In this document: positions 13,082 to 31,253 of the stretch, one piece after another
How positions within the stretch are numbered: the first letter of the stretch is position 1
Layout of the letters: every line of letters starts with the position of its first letter
Assembly (NCBI GenBank): GCA_003013855.2
Contig: ML058484.1
Span: 9,349,344-9,413,343 of the forward strand
Reading direction: 5' to 3'
DNA length: 64,000 bases
DNA from: Liriodendron chinense
Taxonomy: Eukaryota; Streptophyta; Magnoliopsida; Magnoliales; Magnoliaceae
Notes under the pieces: generated by a model
What the model was told of the DNA's origin: nothing
What the model saw: the letters and a program-made list of their open reading frames with translations, nothing else
Database searches by the model: none
Position numbers and translations under genes: made by a program

Positions 13082-13191
13082 AATTTCTTAGAAGTGCATT
13101 CTGCCCTTTCATAGCTCTTTGAGCTGGTCGTGTATCAATTTCTTAGAAGTGCATACTGCCCTTTCATAGCTCTTTGAGCTGGTCATGCAAG
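13082..13191. repeat. 55-bp tandem duplication across the PPR stop codon
   Basis: The block beginning AATTTCTTAGAAGTGCAT at 13082 recurs at 13137, a 55-base period, with only a few differences. The second unit runs into the PPR stop codon (TGA on the minus strand at 13183-13185), so the duplication joins the gene's end to its 3' flank. Confidence 0.9.
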
Positions 13192-14937
13192 CTTCTCATC
13201 CATATCATACAAGATCAGTGAGGGATTTGGTACATAACCCTCATCCTCTAGATGGCTGCTTAGCCTATCTAGGGCCTCAATGATCTCTTTCCAATTTGGG
13301 TGGGACTTATCATCCACGAGAAATTCATGAACCACACCATTCACCTCAATGGAGCTACATCCCGGTATCCTCTCCACTCCCATGTCTCTCATCAGCTTTC
13401 TCATCTTTGAAACAAGGTCCCACCGCTTCCCGGTCGCACATATGTTCGATAGGAGTACGTAACATCCCCCATCCCCAGGGGCCAAGTTTAGAAGATGTTT
13501 CATCACGTGCTCCCCGGCACTAATGTCACCATAGGCCTTACACGCACTGAGCAAAGCCCCCCAGATGACGATGTTAGGCTCCATTGGCATGCTCCTGATA
13601 AGCTCTTTAGCTTCATTTATGAGGCCCGCTCGTCCAAGAACATCAACCATACAACCATAGTGTTCAATCTTGGGTATGATGTCGAACTCTTTGTACATGC
13701 GAACGAATTGTTTACGACCTTCATACACTGAGCCTATATGACTGCATGCACTAAGTACCGCGACAAACGTGATGTCATTGGGCCGAACATGTGCCAATTC
13801 CATCTGTGTGAAAAGCTCTATAACATGATCTCCATGCCCATGCATCGCAAGCCCGCATAACATGGCATTCCACGACAGGACGTTCTTCTTCGGCATCCCA
13901 TGGAAGACTTGAAGGGCTACGTCTATGCACCCACACTTTGCATACATGTCTACGAGAGAAGTGCCCAAAACAACATCATGCCTTAGTTTGTTTCTATCCA
14001 CATAAGCATGAACCCACTTGCCGATGTCCAGTGCTCCAATTTGAGAGCAAGCTTGAAGAACGCTCACTAAAGTGACGCTATCTGGCCTAACACCAGCGAC
14101 CAGCATTTCCTGGAAGAGGACAACAGCTTCCATGGCCTGTCCACTCTGGGCGTAGCCAGCAATCATTGCGCTCCATGAGAGAAGATCTCTCTCAGGCATC
14201 TCATCAAATAGCGAGCGTGCAACATCCACATGGCCCCATCTAGAATACCCACTAATGGCTGAGTTCCAAGAAGCCACATTTCTTTCAGGCATTTCATCAA
14301 ACAGTTTTCTAGCATTTTCGATATCCTGACAAGCAAAGCACCCTACTATTACTGTATTCCAAATCACAGCATTATTAGTAGAAATTTCATCAAACAATTG
14401 ACGAGCAGACTCGAACTCTCCACATTTGAAGTAAACATGGATGAGTGCATTGCGAAGAAATTCATCTGACAAAAGCCCCTTTTTGAAAATCTTCCCGTGA
14501 ACAATTCTCCCTTCTCGCGAATTTTGTACTAAAGAAAAAGCTTTAAGAACAAAAAGGAAGGTAAATCTGTTGGGTTCTACGCCCATCAATCTCATCTGTT
14601 CGAAGAATTCAATCGCCCTTCCTGGGTTTCTTGCCGCAACGAATCCTCTAATCATGGTGGTCCATGTGTAGGCGTCAGTCCGGTCAACAGTGTCGAAGAT
14701 CCGAAGAGCATAGTCCATGTTTGCAGCGGAAACCGCGCAGAATTCGAGCATCTTGGATGCAATGAAGGTGTTCGTGATTTCGCCGGTACGGATTGCCTGG
14801 GCTTGGATTTGCTTGAATTCCTCCATGGATTTGGAGGATTGCAGGTAAGATAGTGTTTGGGGGAGAGGATTTTTGAATTTTGAAAAGGGGAACGTTATTT
14901 GGCGGGAAAGAACGGAGGGTTGGGAAATGTACGGCAT
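13183..14937 (-). CDS. PLS-class pentatricopeptide repeat protein, E/E+ subgroup, 584 aa
   Basis: A single-exon gene for a PPR protein, a family that binds organellar RNA and directs editing or other processing in mitochondria or chloroplasts. The first 40 or so residues are rich in Ser, Pro and basic residues, which fits an organelle transit peptide. From about residue 88 there are eleven P-L-S type repeats, with hallmarks such as WNSAISGYSRWGHVDVARSL, LVDMYAKCG and RPDSVTLVSVLQACS. P2/L2/S2 lie at about 353-455, E motifs at about 456-526 (IWGALLSACK, YVLLSNICA) and an E+ region to about 572 (PGCSSIEV, HEFLVDDKSHP). The frame ends at YDMDEKLA, exactly where a DYW deaminase domain would begin, so any editing activity would need a partner in trans. 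The stop lies within a tandem duplication. The start at 14937 is the first in-frame ATG. The function is a family assignment; the target RNA is unknown. Confidence 0.95.
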   Translation of the reverse strand: MPYISQPSVLSRQITFPFSKFKNPLPQTLSYLQSSKSMEEFKQIQAQAIRTGEITNTFIASKMLEFCAVSAANMDYALRIFDTVDRTDAYTWTTMIRGFVAARNPGRAIEFFEQMRLMGVEPNRFTFLFVLKAFSLVQNSREGRIVHGKIFKKGLLSDEFLRNALIHVYFKCGEFESARQLFDEISTNNAVIWNTVIVGCFACQDIENARKLFDEMPERNVASWNSAISGYSRWGHVDVARSLFDEMPERDLLSWSAMIAGYAQSGQAMEAVVLFQEMLVAGVRPDSVTLVSVLQACSQIGALDIGKWVHAYVDRNKLRHDVVLGTSLVDMYAKCGCIDVALQVFHGMPKKNVLSWNAMLCGLAMHGHGDHVIELFTQMELAHVRPNDITFVAVLSACSHIGSVYEGRKQFVRMYKEFDIIPKIEHYGCMVDVLGRAGLINEAKELIRSMPMEPNIVIWGALLSACKAYGDISAGEHVMKHLLNLAPGDGGCYVLLSNICATGKRWDLVSKMRKLMRDMGVERIPGCSSIEVNGVVHEFLVDDKSHPNWKEIIEALDRLSSHLEDEGYVPNPSLILYDMDEKLA

Positions 14938-14950
14938 TCGGTATAGCCAT

Positions 14951-15232
14951 TAGATTGTGGGCGTTTGGTGGGAAGTGAATAAGACCATCTAGGGTCTAAG
15001 ATAGCGTACTTAAGAGACAATGGCCGGGGTTTGGGCCGTCCCAAGATAGGCCCAGACCCGGCCCGATACTTCAGATCCAACGCTGGAGGCCAAGGCCGAA
15101 AAAGTCGATTGGCCCTTATTTCCCGTTTGAATGATTCTAATCTATCCGTTGATCAAGTGGGCCATATATGCAGAAAGAAATCGAAAAAGTCGAACCAACT
15201 TTGTAAGTTCAAAATGCCTGGGTTGGTGGATC
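14951..15232. other. Upstream region of the PPR gene
   Basis: It must contain the PPR promoter (minus strand), but no convincing TATA box is seen. GGCCC-rich words around 15025-15080 are of the type often found in plant housekeeping promoters and in the GGGCC repeat patches, so they cannot be assigned. Confidence 0.35.
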
Positions 15233-15665
15233 ATTGGCTGTGGGGTCTGCTTGATGTGTGTGTCTTATATCCATGCGGTCCACCTGTTTCCCCAGCTAGT
15301 ATTAGAGCACGAATCCAAAAATGAAGCAGATACAAATCTTAGATGGACCACAACATAGGAAACAATGGTAAGTGACCATTAAAAACTTTTTGTGGACCAC
15401 AAAAGTTTTGATCCAAGCTCATATTTGTGTTTTAGGTCTGTCCAACCTTATCTACGGGTTGGGTGGAAAATAAACGTTACGGTGGGGCCTAGGAAATTTT
15501 TTTTATGGTGGGTGGTCAATCACGACCATTTTCAGCCTGCTTGAGATTTGTACGTGCAACATTTTTTGGATCATGCCACAAAATGAGGCAGCGAAATGGA
15601 TGTAAATCATGGATATAAGACATACATCATGGTGAGCCCCACGCTAAGTGGATCCAGAAGCCCCT
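15233..15665. mobile_element. Fold-back element, near-complete copy
   Basis: Left half: CTTGATGTGTGTGTCTTATA, then GGACCACAACATAGGAAACA. Midpoint: TGGAAAATAAACGTTACGGT. Right half: TCATGCCACAAAATGAG, ending CATACATCATGGTGAGCCCC. The two halves are inverted copies. Confidence 0.8.
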
Positions 15666-15684
15666 TCTGTTATGACACATGGGA

Positions 15685-16228
15685 CGAGGGTTAGCTGCTT
15701 ACACATTGAGTAGCTATCTCGCTACTGAGGTGACGTCACCAACTTTTGTGGGCTCCACCGGTGATGTATGCATTGTATCCACACCGTCCATTCATTTGGA
15801 GAGAGCATTTTATGGCATGATCTAAAGAATTAGACAGATCCAAAGCTCAACTGGACCTGCCAAAGAAAACATACGGTGACGTGACCGTTGAAACCTTCTT
15901 CGGGCTCACCATGATGTTTATTTGAAATCCAATCTATTCATAAGTTCACAGAGACATGGAAGAAGGGAAAACATAAATATCAGCTTGACAAAAAACTTCT
16001 GTGGCCTCAAAAAGATTTTAATGGTAGGAGATCAATCTCCACTGTTTTCTTTGGCGGGTCCACTTGAGCTTTGGATTTGTCTCATTCTTTCACTCATGCC
16101 TTAAAATGATCTCTCCAAATGGATGGACAGCGTGGATACAACACATACATCACGGTGGGGCCCACAGAAGTTGGTGACGTCACTTCCATAGCGAGATAGC
16201 TACTCAACCTGTGAGCAGCTAATCCGCC
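15685..16228. mobile_element. Fold-back element with long diagnostic arms
   Basis: Arms of about 70 bases are mirrored: GGTTAGCTGCTTACAC, GAGTAGCTATCTCGCTA and GTGACGTCACCAACTT at the left all return in reverse complement at the right, where the copy ends GCAGCTAATCCGCC. The GTGACGTCAC block is itself a palindrome with a CRE-like TGACGTCA core, so the motif occurs near both ends. The interior is the standard family core. Confidence 0.9.
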
Positions 16229-16341
16229 ATGCATGCATGTGAAGCACAAGCCTAACCACGGCCCACAATCAAGATGGGCCTAAAGATGGGTCAGGCTCGT
16301 CGGTTGGGCCCGCCACCTAACCTACCCACCCTTATCAAGGA

Positions 16342-16802
16342 ACGCGGATTGCGTCCTGGCCTCCTTGACCCTGGCTAGGAGTGGGCAGGAGCTCTGAGTG
16401 GCCACCATGATATATGGGATATATCCACACCGTCTATTCATTTCTTAGTGTCATTTTATATTCTTAAACTAAAAATTAGGAAGATCCAAGGCTCAATTGG
16501 ACCACACCACAGGAAACAATGGTGATAATGATGTTCACCGTTGAAACTTTCCTAAGGCCCATCGTAATATTTATTTGCCATCCAACATATTCATAAAGTC
16601 ACATAGACCTAGATGAAGAGAAACAACAAATATCTACTTGATCCAAAACTTCAGTGGGCCCAAGAAATTTTCAATGGTAAGAGTTTAATCCCCATAATGT
16701 GGTTCACTTGAGCTTTGGAACTGCCTAAAATTTGGAGCTGTACCATAAATTCATACGTCAAATGGATAGAGCCCATACATCACAGTGGCCACTCAGAGCT
16801 CC
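16342..16802. mobile_element. Fold-back element
   Basis: A terminal ACGCGGATTGCG lies at 16342 and the arm GGAGCTCTGAGTGGCCAC at 16388, mirrored by GTGGCCACTCAGAGCTCC ending at 16802. The core has ATATCCACACCGTC, GGACCACACCACAGGAAAC and CATCCAACATATTCATAAAG. The right terminal motif is eroded. Confidence 0.85.
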
Positions 16803-16869
16803 ACTCAGGGCCCACACATGCCAACCGGCAAACGTGTGTCGGATCCCAGAAGTTCTTGGGTGGTCTCTA

Positions 16870-17010
16870 ATAGGGCTATCAAGAGGTAGATTCGAGTTGG
16901 ATCCAAGGCTCATCGGGTTTTAGGTCTTTTTCAGCGCAGGTCCATTCCATCGGGTTGTGCTGTTTACTGACCCGGGCTGATCCGGCTCGGGTCTTTCCTT
17001 GGCATTTCGG
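16870..17010. repeat. GGGCTATCAAG-led GGCTCGGG repeat patch
   Basis: It starts with GGGCTATCAAGAGG and continues with GGGTTTTAGGTC and GGGCTGATCCGGCTCGGG, a layout shared with the patches at 18245, 54050 and 63858. This is probably a degenerate dispersed repeat; the class is unknown. Confidence 0.45.
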
Positions 17011-17149
17011 GTGGGAGTCTCGGTGTTTTTTAATTTTGAAAATAAGGGTATTTACGTAGATAACTCCACTTGAATTAATGGATCACACCTCATACACGAG
17101 TGTCACTTTATCATGTGTGATGTACACGCGTTCGCCCAAGTGTCCAATG

Positions 17150-17565
17150 GACGCGGTTTGTCTAGGTCAGTTCTCTGTGGGCCCCACCATGATGTATGTG
17201 TTTTATCCACGCCGTCTATGCATTTCTTCAGATCGTTTTAGGGCTTGATTCCAAAAATGATGGAATGTCCACAGTTAAAAACCTCCTAGGCCCACTGTAA
17301 TGTTTATTTGACATCTGTTGATGGGATCATTCAGACCTAGATGAAGGCATAAAAACAAATATCATCTTGATCCAAAACTTTTGTGGCCCCCAAAAAGCTT
17401 TTAATGGTGGTGTTCATTCAACACTCTTTCATGTGATGTGGTCCACTTGAGATTTGGATCTACCTATTTTTTGGATTTGTATCATAAAATGATCTGAAAA
17501 AATAGATGAACGGCGTGGATAAAACAAATACATCATAGTGGGGCCCACAGAGCACCGACCACTAG
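17150..17565. mobile_element. Fold-back element
   Basis: GACGCGGTTTGTCTAGGTCA then CTCTGTGGGCCCCAC at the left, mirrored by GTGGGGCCCACAGAG and CACCGACCACTAG at the right. The interior shows the full core. Confidence 0.85.
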
Positions 17566-17734
17566 CTATCAAGAAATGGTCTTGCAAATTTAACTGGCAC
17601 GTCTCATCCACTTCATGATTGGACGGCTTGATTTTCATGGTTGGACATCCCGGATATAGACCTGTGTTTTAATGAGCACGTGTGCCATGTTGTGTTGGGC
17701 ACTTTGAGGATGAGTGCTCAGGCACGGCCTGTTT

Positions 17735-18140
17735 GGTACTGGGCCTTTATATTTAATTATCCTGGGCACAGAAATATTCCTGTGCTGGAGCTGTGTGGGA
17801 TCCACATAGATATTTGTGACAAATCCACTCTGTCCATCTGTTTTGCAAGACCACAATAGGACAGGAATTTAAAAATCAGGCGGATCCAAAACTCAAGTAG
17901 ACCATACCACACGAAAGAGTGGGGATTGAACGCCTGGGGTGGTGGAGGTTTTGTATCGGGATGATATTTGTTCCTATAGTTTATCTGAGTGGTAATAACC
18001 CTATGAACGGTTTGGATGGCATATAAACATCATAGTCAGCTCTAAAAAAGTTTTAACAGTGGACATTTCATTTCCGTTCCTGCTGTTATGGCCACGGATC
18101 TGTCTTCCTGCCCTATTGTGGTCTTTAAAAACAGATGGAC
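17735..18140. mobile_element. Fold-back element, diverged copy
   Basis: TTTTGCAAGACCACAATAGG at the left (about 17840) returns inverted as CCTATTGTGGTCTTTAAAAA (about 18111). GGATGGCATATAAACATCAT lies between them. This copy belongs to the same core variant as the one at 9222-9615. Confidence 0.75.
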
Positions 18141-18337
18141 GTATCAGAACCTGTGCATTGCCATCTCTGATTACGCGTGTTGTGCCAAACATGCCCCATG
18201 GTAGGTGAGTACATCTCTGGACTTAATAGGTATGGTGAATTAAAACCAGGGCTGTCAACGGGTTAGGCCTATTTAAAATTATGATTTTTCAGAAACGAGT
18301 TCAGCCCATCGACTCATATTGAAATGCCTTTTTAAGA

Positions 18338-18504
18338 TCTCTTGGAGAGAACTCCCACCCATATCTCAAGTTGTGGACTTGGTGAAGCTAACCTCGTTTT
18401 AACATTGGGGTCTTGGTATGAATTCCCAAGAGGGGGTGGCTAACATTGCAGTGTTACTAACTGTCGGGTGTGTGTGGAAAAAAAAAAGAAGCTCCCTTGG
18501 AGAG
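18338..18504 (+). mobile_element. tRNA-derived SINE with 12-bp target-site duplication
   Basis: The body spans about 18350-18492. It is flanked by TCTCTTGGAGAG (18338-18349) and TCCCTTGGAGAG (18493-18504), a near-perfect target-site duplication. Inside are a box-B-like GGTCTTGGTATGAATTCCC and the family 3' body GGGGGTGGCTAACATTG, ending in an A-rich tail. The 3' body is the reverse complement of the copies at 38.9 and 42.1 kb. Confidence 0.85.
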
Positions 18505-18764
18505 TTCATGAGAAAATATAGACATTATTATACACGTCCTTAGGTTTGTGGCCCACCCAAAGCTTGAAGTTTTCTCATTAGGTAAATATATTGAAAAAAT
18601 CTAATATATTCCAATTCATCCCATTTACTCCCTTCTAAATAGAATATTTACATTTCAAGTGCATTTTATCTACTTCCATTCAAGCACAACTAAGTAAACC
18701 ATGTACTTCCAATTTATTTATCTCAAATTTCATTTTCCATTTACAAGTCTCCAAACGAGCCTTA

Positions 18765-19249
18765 GGGCCTATTTGGGCAGCAGTAATAGAAGGGATTAGG
18801 TGTTATGGAATTGCATTTGGTCCCGTACCAATTCTATCCTTTGTTTGATAACCAAATGAAGGTTTGGATTAATCCTGAAATCACGTATTCTAATGTCAAT
18901 GGTGGATTCAGTTTGATTTTCAATGGATTTCAAATCCGCCACAGTTGTGGGCCCCACATTGATGTGTGTATTTTATCAACGTTGTTCATCCACACATGCC
19001 TTTTTTAATAGTAACCGGCAACTAAAAATCAGATGAAGTGGTTCACTGATTGTAATCCCATGGTCCACCAAACTTGAAATTCATGTTACATATATAGTGT
19101 ATTTGCCAAGGGAAGGATTTATCCCAAACATGGCAATGAATTAGGCTAATCCCTTAGTATTATCATGAATGTAATAAATGAGTAATAAATGTTATAATCC
19201 CATCTAATACCATTCCATCCTATAAGATACAGCTGCCTAACACAGGCCC
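18765..19249. mobile_element. PIF/Harbinger-like MITE, 485 bp, TTA duplication
   Basis: The left end GGGCCTATTTGGGCAGCAGT is mirrored by the right end, whose reverse complement reads GGGCCTGTGTTAGGCAGCTG. TTA flanks both sides (18762-18764 and 19250-19252), the target duplication typical of PIF/Harbinger. The interior includes a fragment of the fold-back family (GTGGGCCCCACATTGATG) near 18948. Confidence 0.85.
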
Positions 19250-19469
19250 TTAAGGGATTTTAAAGGATTGGGAGGGATTTTGCCCTAAATCCATTATTAG
19301 TGCTATGAATTTAAAAGTAAATGGAATCAAAGGTCTTTGAAAGCTGAAAGTGCACACTTTTGTGTGTGTGTTTTGAAATCTCGAGTTTTTCATTATAATT
19401 TTATGAGTAAAATGGATTTGAATTCGATAGTAACCCCTCCAATATTCAAGTCAATATTAGTTGTTAATG

Positions 19470-19882
19470 GAGAAGCTTTGGAGACCCATCACGATATATA
19501 TGTTTTATCCATGCCATCCATCCATTTTCCTAGCTCAATTTAGCATATTGAAACCTAAGGTGAACCACGTTGGAGGAAACAATGGTAATTGAATGCACAA
19601 CATAAAAAGATTCTTAGGGGTCATGAAAATTTTAAATTAAGCTAATACTAATGCTTTCCCTCATCCAGGCCTTTGTGACTTAATCAATAAGCTGGATGGC
19701 AAACAAACATTACAATGAGCTATATAAAGTTTTTAGCGGTGGGCGTTCAATTACCACAATTTCATGTGGTGTGGTTCATCTAAGATTTAGATCTACCTCA
19801 TTTTTGGGCTTATGCGCTAAATTAGGATGGATAGGGTGGATAAACACATACACTATGGCAGGGCCTATAAAGGGGCCAGTAC
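19470..19882. mobile_element. Fold-back element
   Basis: ATATATGTTTTATCCATGCC at the left and TGGATAAACACATACACTAT at the right frame an inverted-repeat core with the midpoint CTGGATGGCAAACAAACATT. The outer arms are eroded. Confidence 0.75.
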
Positions 19883-20429
19883 CGAGTTAGAGTTGAATGG
19901 AATTGCCTTTTTAACTATCCTTTTAAAGATAGAAAGTTGCACATGTAACAAAAGTGTTGCTAAGCTATTAATCACTATACACATGACACGTTGATGGTAT
20001 CCAAAATAATCCAATTATCAATTAAAATCATATCAATAGAATAATCCAAACTATCCGAAACATTGTACATTCAAATGGATAGTTAAAAAATGTCAATGAG
20101 TCACTCATTTGTGATCCTTATGTTTGTGGCCCAAAAGGGTTTGTAATTACCTCATTTTGGCTAGAGTATATATTTCAATGAGGTTGTTACAATAATTCTG
20201 ATAAATATCACACACACACACACATACATATTTGACATATAAAAAATGATTTAGTTAATCAAATTCAGGTCATATGATTATCCTAGAGATTTCTTAAAGG
20301 TAAAGTTTGGATTCTAATGCATTTCGATTATAAGTTACAAGAGGTACTGCACATTCAAACCGACCTTGATTATAGCACAACTGATACGTGGGAAATTGTT
20401 GAACTTTTTAAACAATCCCAACCACCAAT
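19883..20429. other. AT-rich intergenic DNA
   Basis: Holds a short CA run at about 20211-20224. No gene or complete repeat is seen. Confidence 0.5.
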
Positions 20430-20587
20430 TGAAGGCTACGAGAGCTAGAAGATGCCTAGGCGTTTTAATGGAAGGTCTGTTCGAGTCATAAGGAGATGCG
20501 CTAACCCCACCGGTGGTGTGACTAACCATGTGGGCGCGTCGCATGACTAAACAAAAAAAAAACAAAAAAAAAATGAAGGCTATGAGG
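20430..20587 (+). mobile_element. tRNA-derived SINE with 14-bp target-site duplication
   Basis: TGAAGGCTACGAGA (20430-20443) and TGAAGGCTATGAGG (20574-20587) flank the insertion. The body runs GCTAGAAGATGCCTAGG (box-A side), GTCTGTTCGAGTCA (box B), GTGGTGTGACTAACCATGTG, and ends in a double A-run tail. It matches the minus-strand copy at about 38025-38165. Confidence 0.9.
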
Positions 20588-21540
20588 GATTTTTAGGGTG
20601 CCAATTTTACAAAGGGGCAAGATCTGTGGTCTAGATTGCTCACTTAAAGCTGCATGCAAGTTGAAAGGTCCAAAACGAACGTGCAGGTATGATCGAGAAA
20701 GGAAGAACACAAAGCGCCTGTGACAGAGAGAGGAGGATGAGCCTGGCTCCGAGGCTTCCATCAGTGACCAAGCATCACATGAGTGCGATATGGGGACCGC
20801 TCATCAAGTGGACCCCACCATGAGGTTGCCCTTGCCTAGGCCAATCAGACCCAGCAAACGAGTGTGAGATGTGGAATATTCATCAGATGGATCCCATGAT
20901 CCCATCCATCCACGTACGCCACCACATGCCGCCCTTTTCTATTCTCGCAGCGTCTCATCTTCACGTGGCCACACGTGCTTCTGTGGCATAAATAAATGAG
21001 ATCTAGACCGTCTATTAGGTGATCACAATCTCGGGGATCAGATTAGACCGTGATTTACAAAATAAGGAGGCAGACACAGAAACCTTGAGCAAGTTTTTCT
21101 GGACCGTCCGATTATTTCTAACATCTTTTTGGCTCAGCCAACCGATGGACCATCTTACTTGCAGCCAGGCGCTTTACACGTTTGGACCACACCACACTAT
21201 GAACGGCTCTGATCTAATGCGTGGTGCCACACTTGCCGCATTTACATAAATTCACGGGGTCCGACCCAACTTTAGACCAGGCTTGGATCTATTAGCATGG
21301 CTCGTGGGCCGGTTTTGGCCCTAGCATGGATGGCCTAGTCAAAATTTTGGCCCAGGCTTGTGTTCAAGTTATTTCGGCCCGACCCAGCCCGACCCAACTT
21401 CATTTGTACATGGTATATTCTGCAAGTATGCTATTGTAATCCTTGATTAGGCAAACCATGCATCTTGACCGTAGATAGTTTGTTTCATTGCTCTAGGTTT
21501 TTATTTATCTGTTCACGTGCCACTTGATCATGGTAGAGCC
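20588..21540. other. Intergenic DNA with short repeat fragments
   Basis: ATGRATCCCA and GTGGACCCCACCATGA phrases at 20808-20905 are fold-back debris; 21250-21400 is a GGCCC-rich patch. No gene is recognised. Confidence 0.45.
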
Positions 21541-21549
21541 ATCTCCCCA

Positions 21550-22315
21550 TGGAAGCGGATTGTGTGACGTTTAAGCGTCTGAGCAGATTTGTGTGGGGGC
21601 TACAATGATGTATCTGCTTATCCATGTTGTCCATTCATTTTCTAAGATCATGCTAGGGTGTGGGCTAAAAAATGAGATAAATCCAACACTCTAAAGGACC
21701 ACACCAGGACTTAGGTAGAGACGGACTGTCTTGTCAGGGAATCTGTGGGGCCCACTGTGATGTATATGTTTTATCCACACTGTCCATCTATTATGATCAA
21801 TCATTTTAAGACCATGAACGAGGCAGATTGAAGGTTCAAGTAGACCACACCACAGGAAGCAGTGGTGATTGAAATCTGACCGTTGAAAACTTCTTGGGGA
21901 CACAGTTTTGGAGCAAATTGATATTATGTTTTCCCTTCATACATGTCTATGTGACCTTATAAATAGGTTGGATGGAAAATAAACATCACGGGGAGCTAGG
22001 GAGTTTTCAATGGTAGGAAATCAATCCCCGTTGCTTCCTATGGTGTGGTCCACTTAAACAGTCAATATGCCTCATTCTTGGGATTGTGGCCTAAAATTAT
22101 TGTTCAAAATGAATAGACAGCGTGGAAAAAACATATACATCACGATGGCCCCACAGATCCCCTGACAGGACCATCCGTCTCTACCTACGTCCTGGTCCTG
22201 GTGGGGGTAGTAGTTGTCCTAGACTTTGGGTCATTCCTTAAGCATGATCTTAGAAAAGGGGTGGGCCGCCACAAAGATTTGGTCGGACCTTTAGGGTCGG
22301 ACGCAATCCGCTACC
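21550..22315. mobile_element. Fold-back element split by a second fold-back element
   Basis: The outer copy begins AAGCGGATTGTGTGACG at about 21552. It resumes after the inner copy with GTCCTAGACTTTGGGTCATT and ends GGACGCAATCCGCTACC near 22315. The two ends are inverted copies of AGCGGATTGYGT. The stretch 21704-22195 is a complete younger copy inserted near the middle. Confidence 0.8.
21704..22195. mobile_element. Inner fold-back element with 56-bp arms
   Basis: The arms read CCAGGACTTAGGTAGAGACG, then GACTGTCTTGTCAGGGAATC, then TGTGGGGCC at the left. They return inverted at the right with few differences. A half copy at about 45455-45640 carries the same arm (AGAGATGGACAGTCTTGCC). The core is standard. 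Confidence 0.9.
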
Positions 22316-23078
22316 TCTCCCCACAGGGCACGTGGCAGACTAATGTATGGATTGGGTCCACCCACATACTCACAACGGAATGGATGGTTGCGATTTAAAA
22401 ACAAAAGTGCATCAGGCAATCTTACCCCTTCTTTCTATAAAGTTTAATGGCTTCACACTAGATGAATATGGTTGTTTGTCTAATAAGAGTTATTTTTTGA
22501 TACACAAACAATCCATGCCAAGGCCTTTATATGGACGGACCTGATTTCCACGTAACCCTCCACGTGTCCTGTGGAAAATGGCTCTACCATATTAACAGTA
22601 GAAATGAAGTGGGCTGAGGCGATTTTAAACCGGCTGGCCCACGGCCCGTTTAAAATATTGATATTGCCTACCGAGGCCCAGTACATTGCCAACCCTATTA
22701 CAAATATTTTTCTGATACTCTGACAGAGCGTGGTAGATGATACGCAGGTACTTTGGAACTTACATCCACACACAAAAATAATTCAAACAAAACCGTCCTA
22801 AATTATGGATGCCCATATAGACGTATGATCGACTAAAAATTCTATTTATTTGACCATCTGACTATAGGGCTAGTGCACATTTATTGGACGGTTGAAATGA
22901 AAAGTATCCAATGGTCTTATTTTAACAAACAAGTTTCCAAAAACCAGAGATTATGTTAACTTAGAAACAGTGGGTCCACAATTTCGCCCGTTTCCTGTGA
23001 GTCAATATATGCCATGTGTACTATTACTAAGTGCCTGTGTATCAAGCTCCCCAGCAGCCAGAGTATCATAAACTCCCC
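22316..23078. other. Upstream region of RPS4
   Basis: Intergenic sequence that includes the distal RPS4 promoter. No other gene is seen. Confidence 0.5.
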
Positions 23079-23110
23079 TATATATAAAGTCCCTAAGCTA
23101 GGGTTTTGAA
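22636..23110 (+). promoter_or_regulatory. RPS4 promoter: TATA box, telo-box, two site-II-like motifs
   Basis: A TATA box (TATATATAAA) lies at 23079-23088. TAGGGTTT, the reverse of the telo-box AAACCCTA, is at 23099-23106. GGCCCA, the reverse of site II TGGGCC, occurs at 22636 and 22675. Telo-box plus site II is a known signature of plant ribosomal protein promoters. The expected start of transcription is in the pyrimidine-rich stretch near 23110-23130. The site-II words are rather far upstream, so their role is uncertain. Confidence 0.7.
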
Positions 23111-23200
23111 GCCCTCACTTCGTCCTTCGCAGCGAGCAAACGAGAGAGTGGAGAGGCTCTTTCCCGAAGGCGGAGACTTCCAGTCCAGAGAAGTAACAAA

Positions 23201-31253
<8,053 letters not shown>

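Noticed and set aside
14684..14950. Minus-strand frame overlapping the PPR start
   Set aside because: It is a shadow frame of the PPR coding sequence without a domain.
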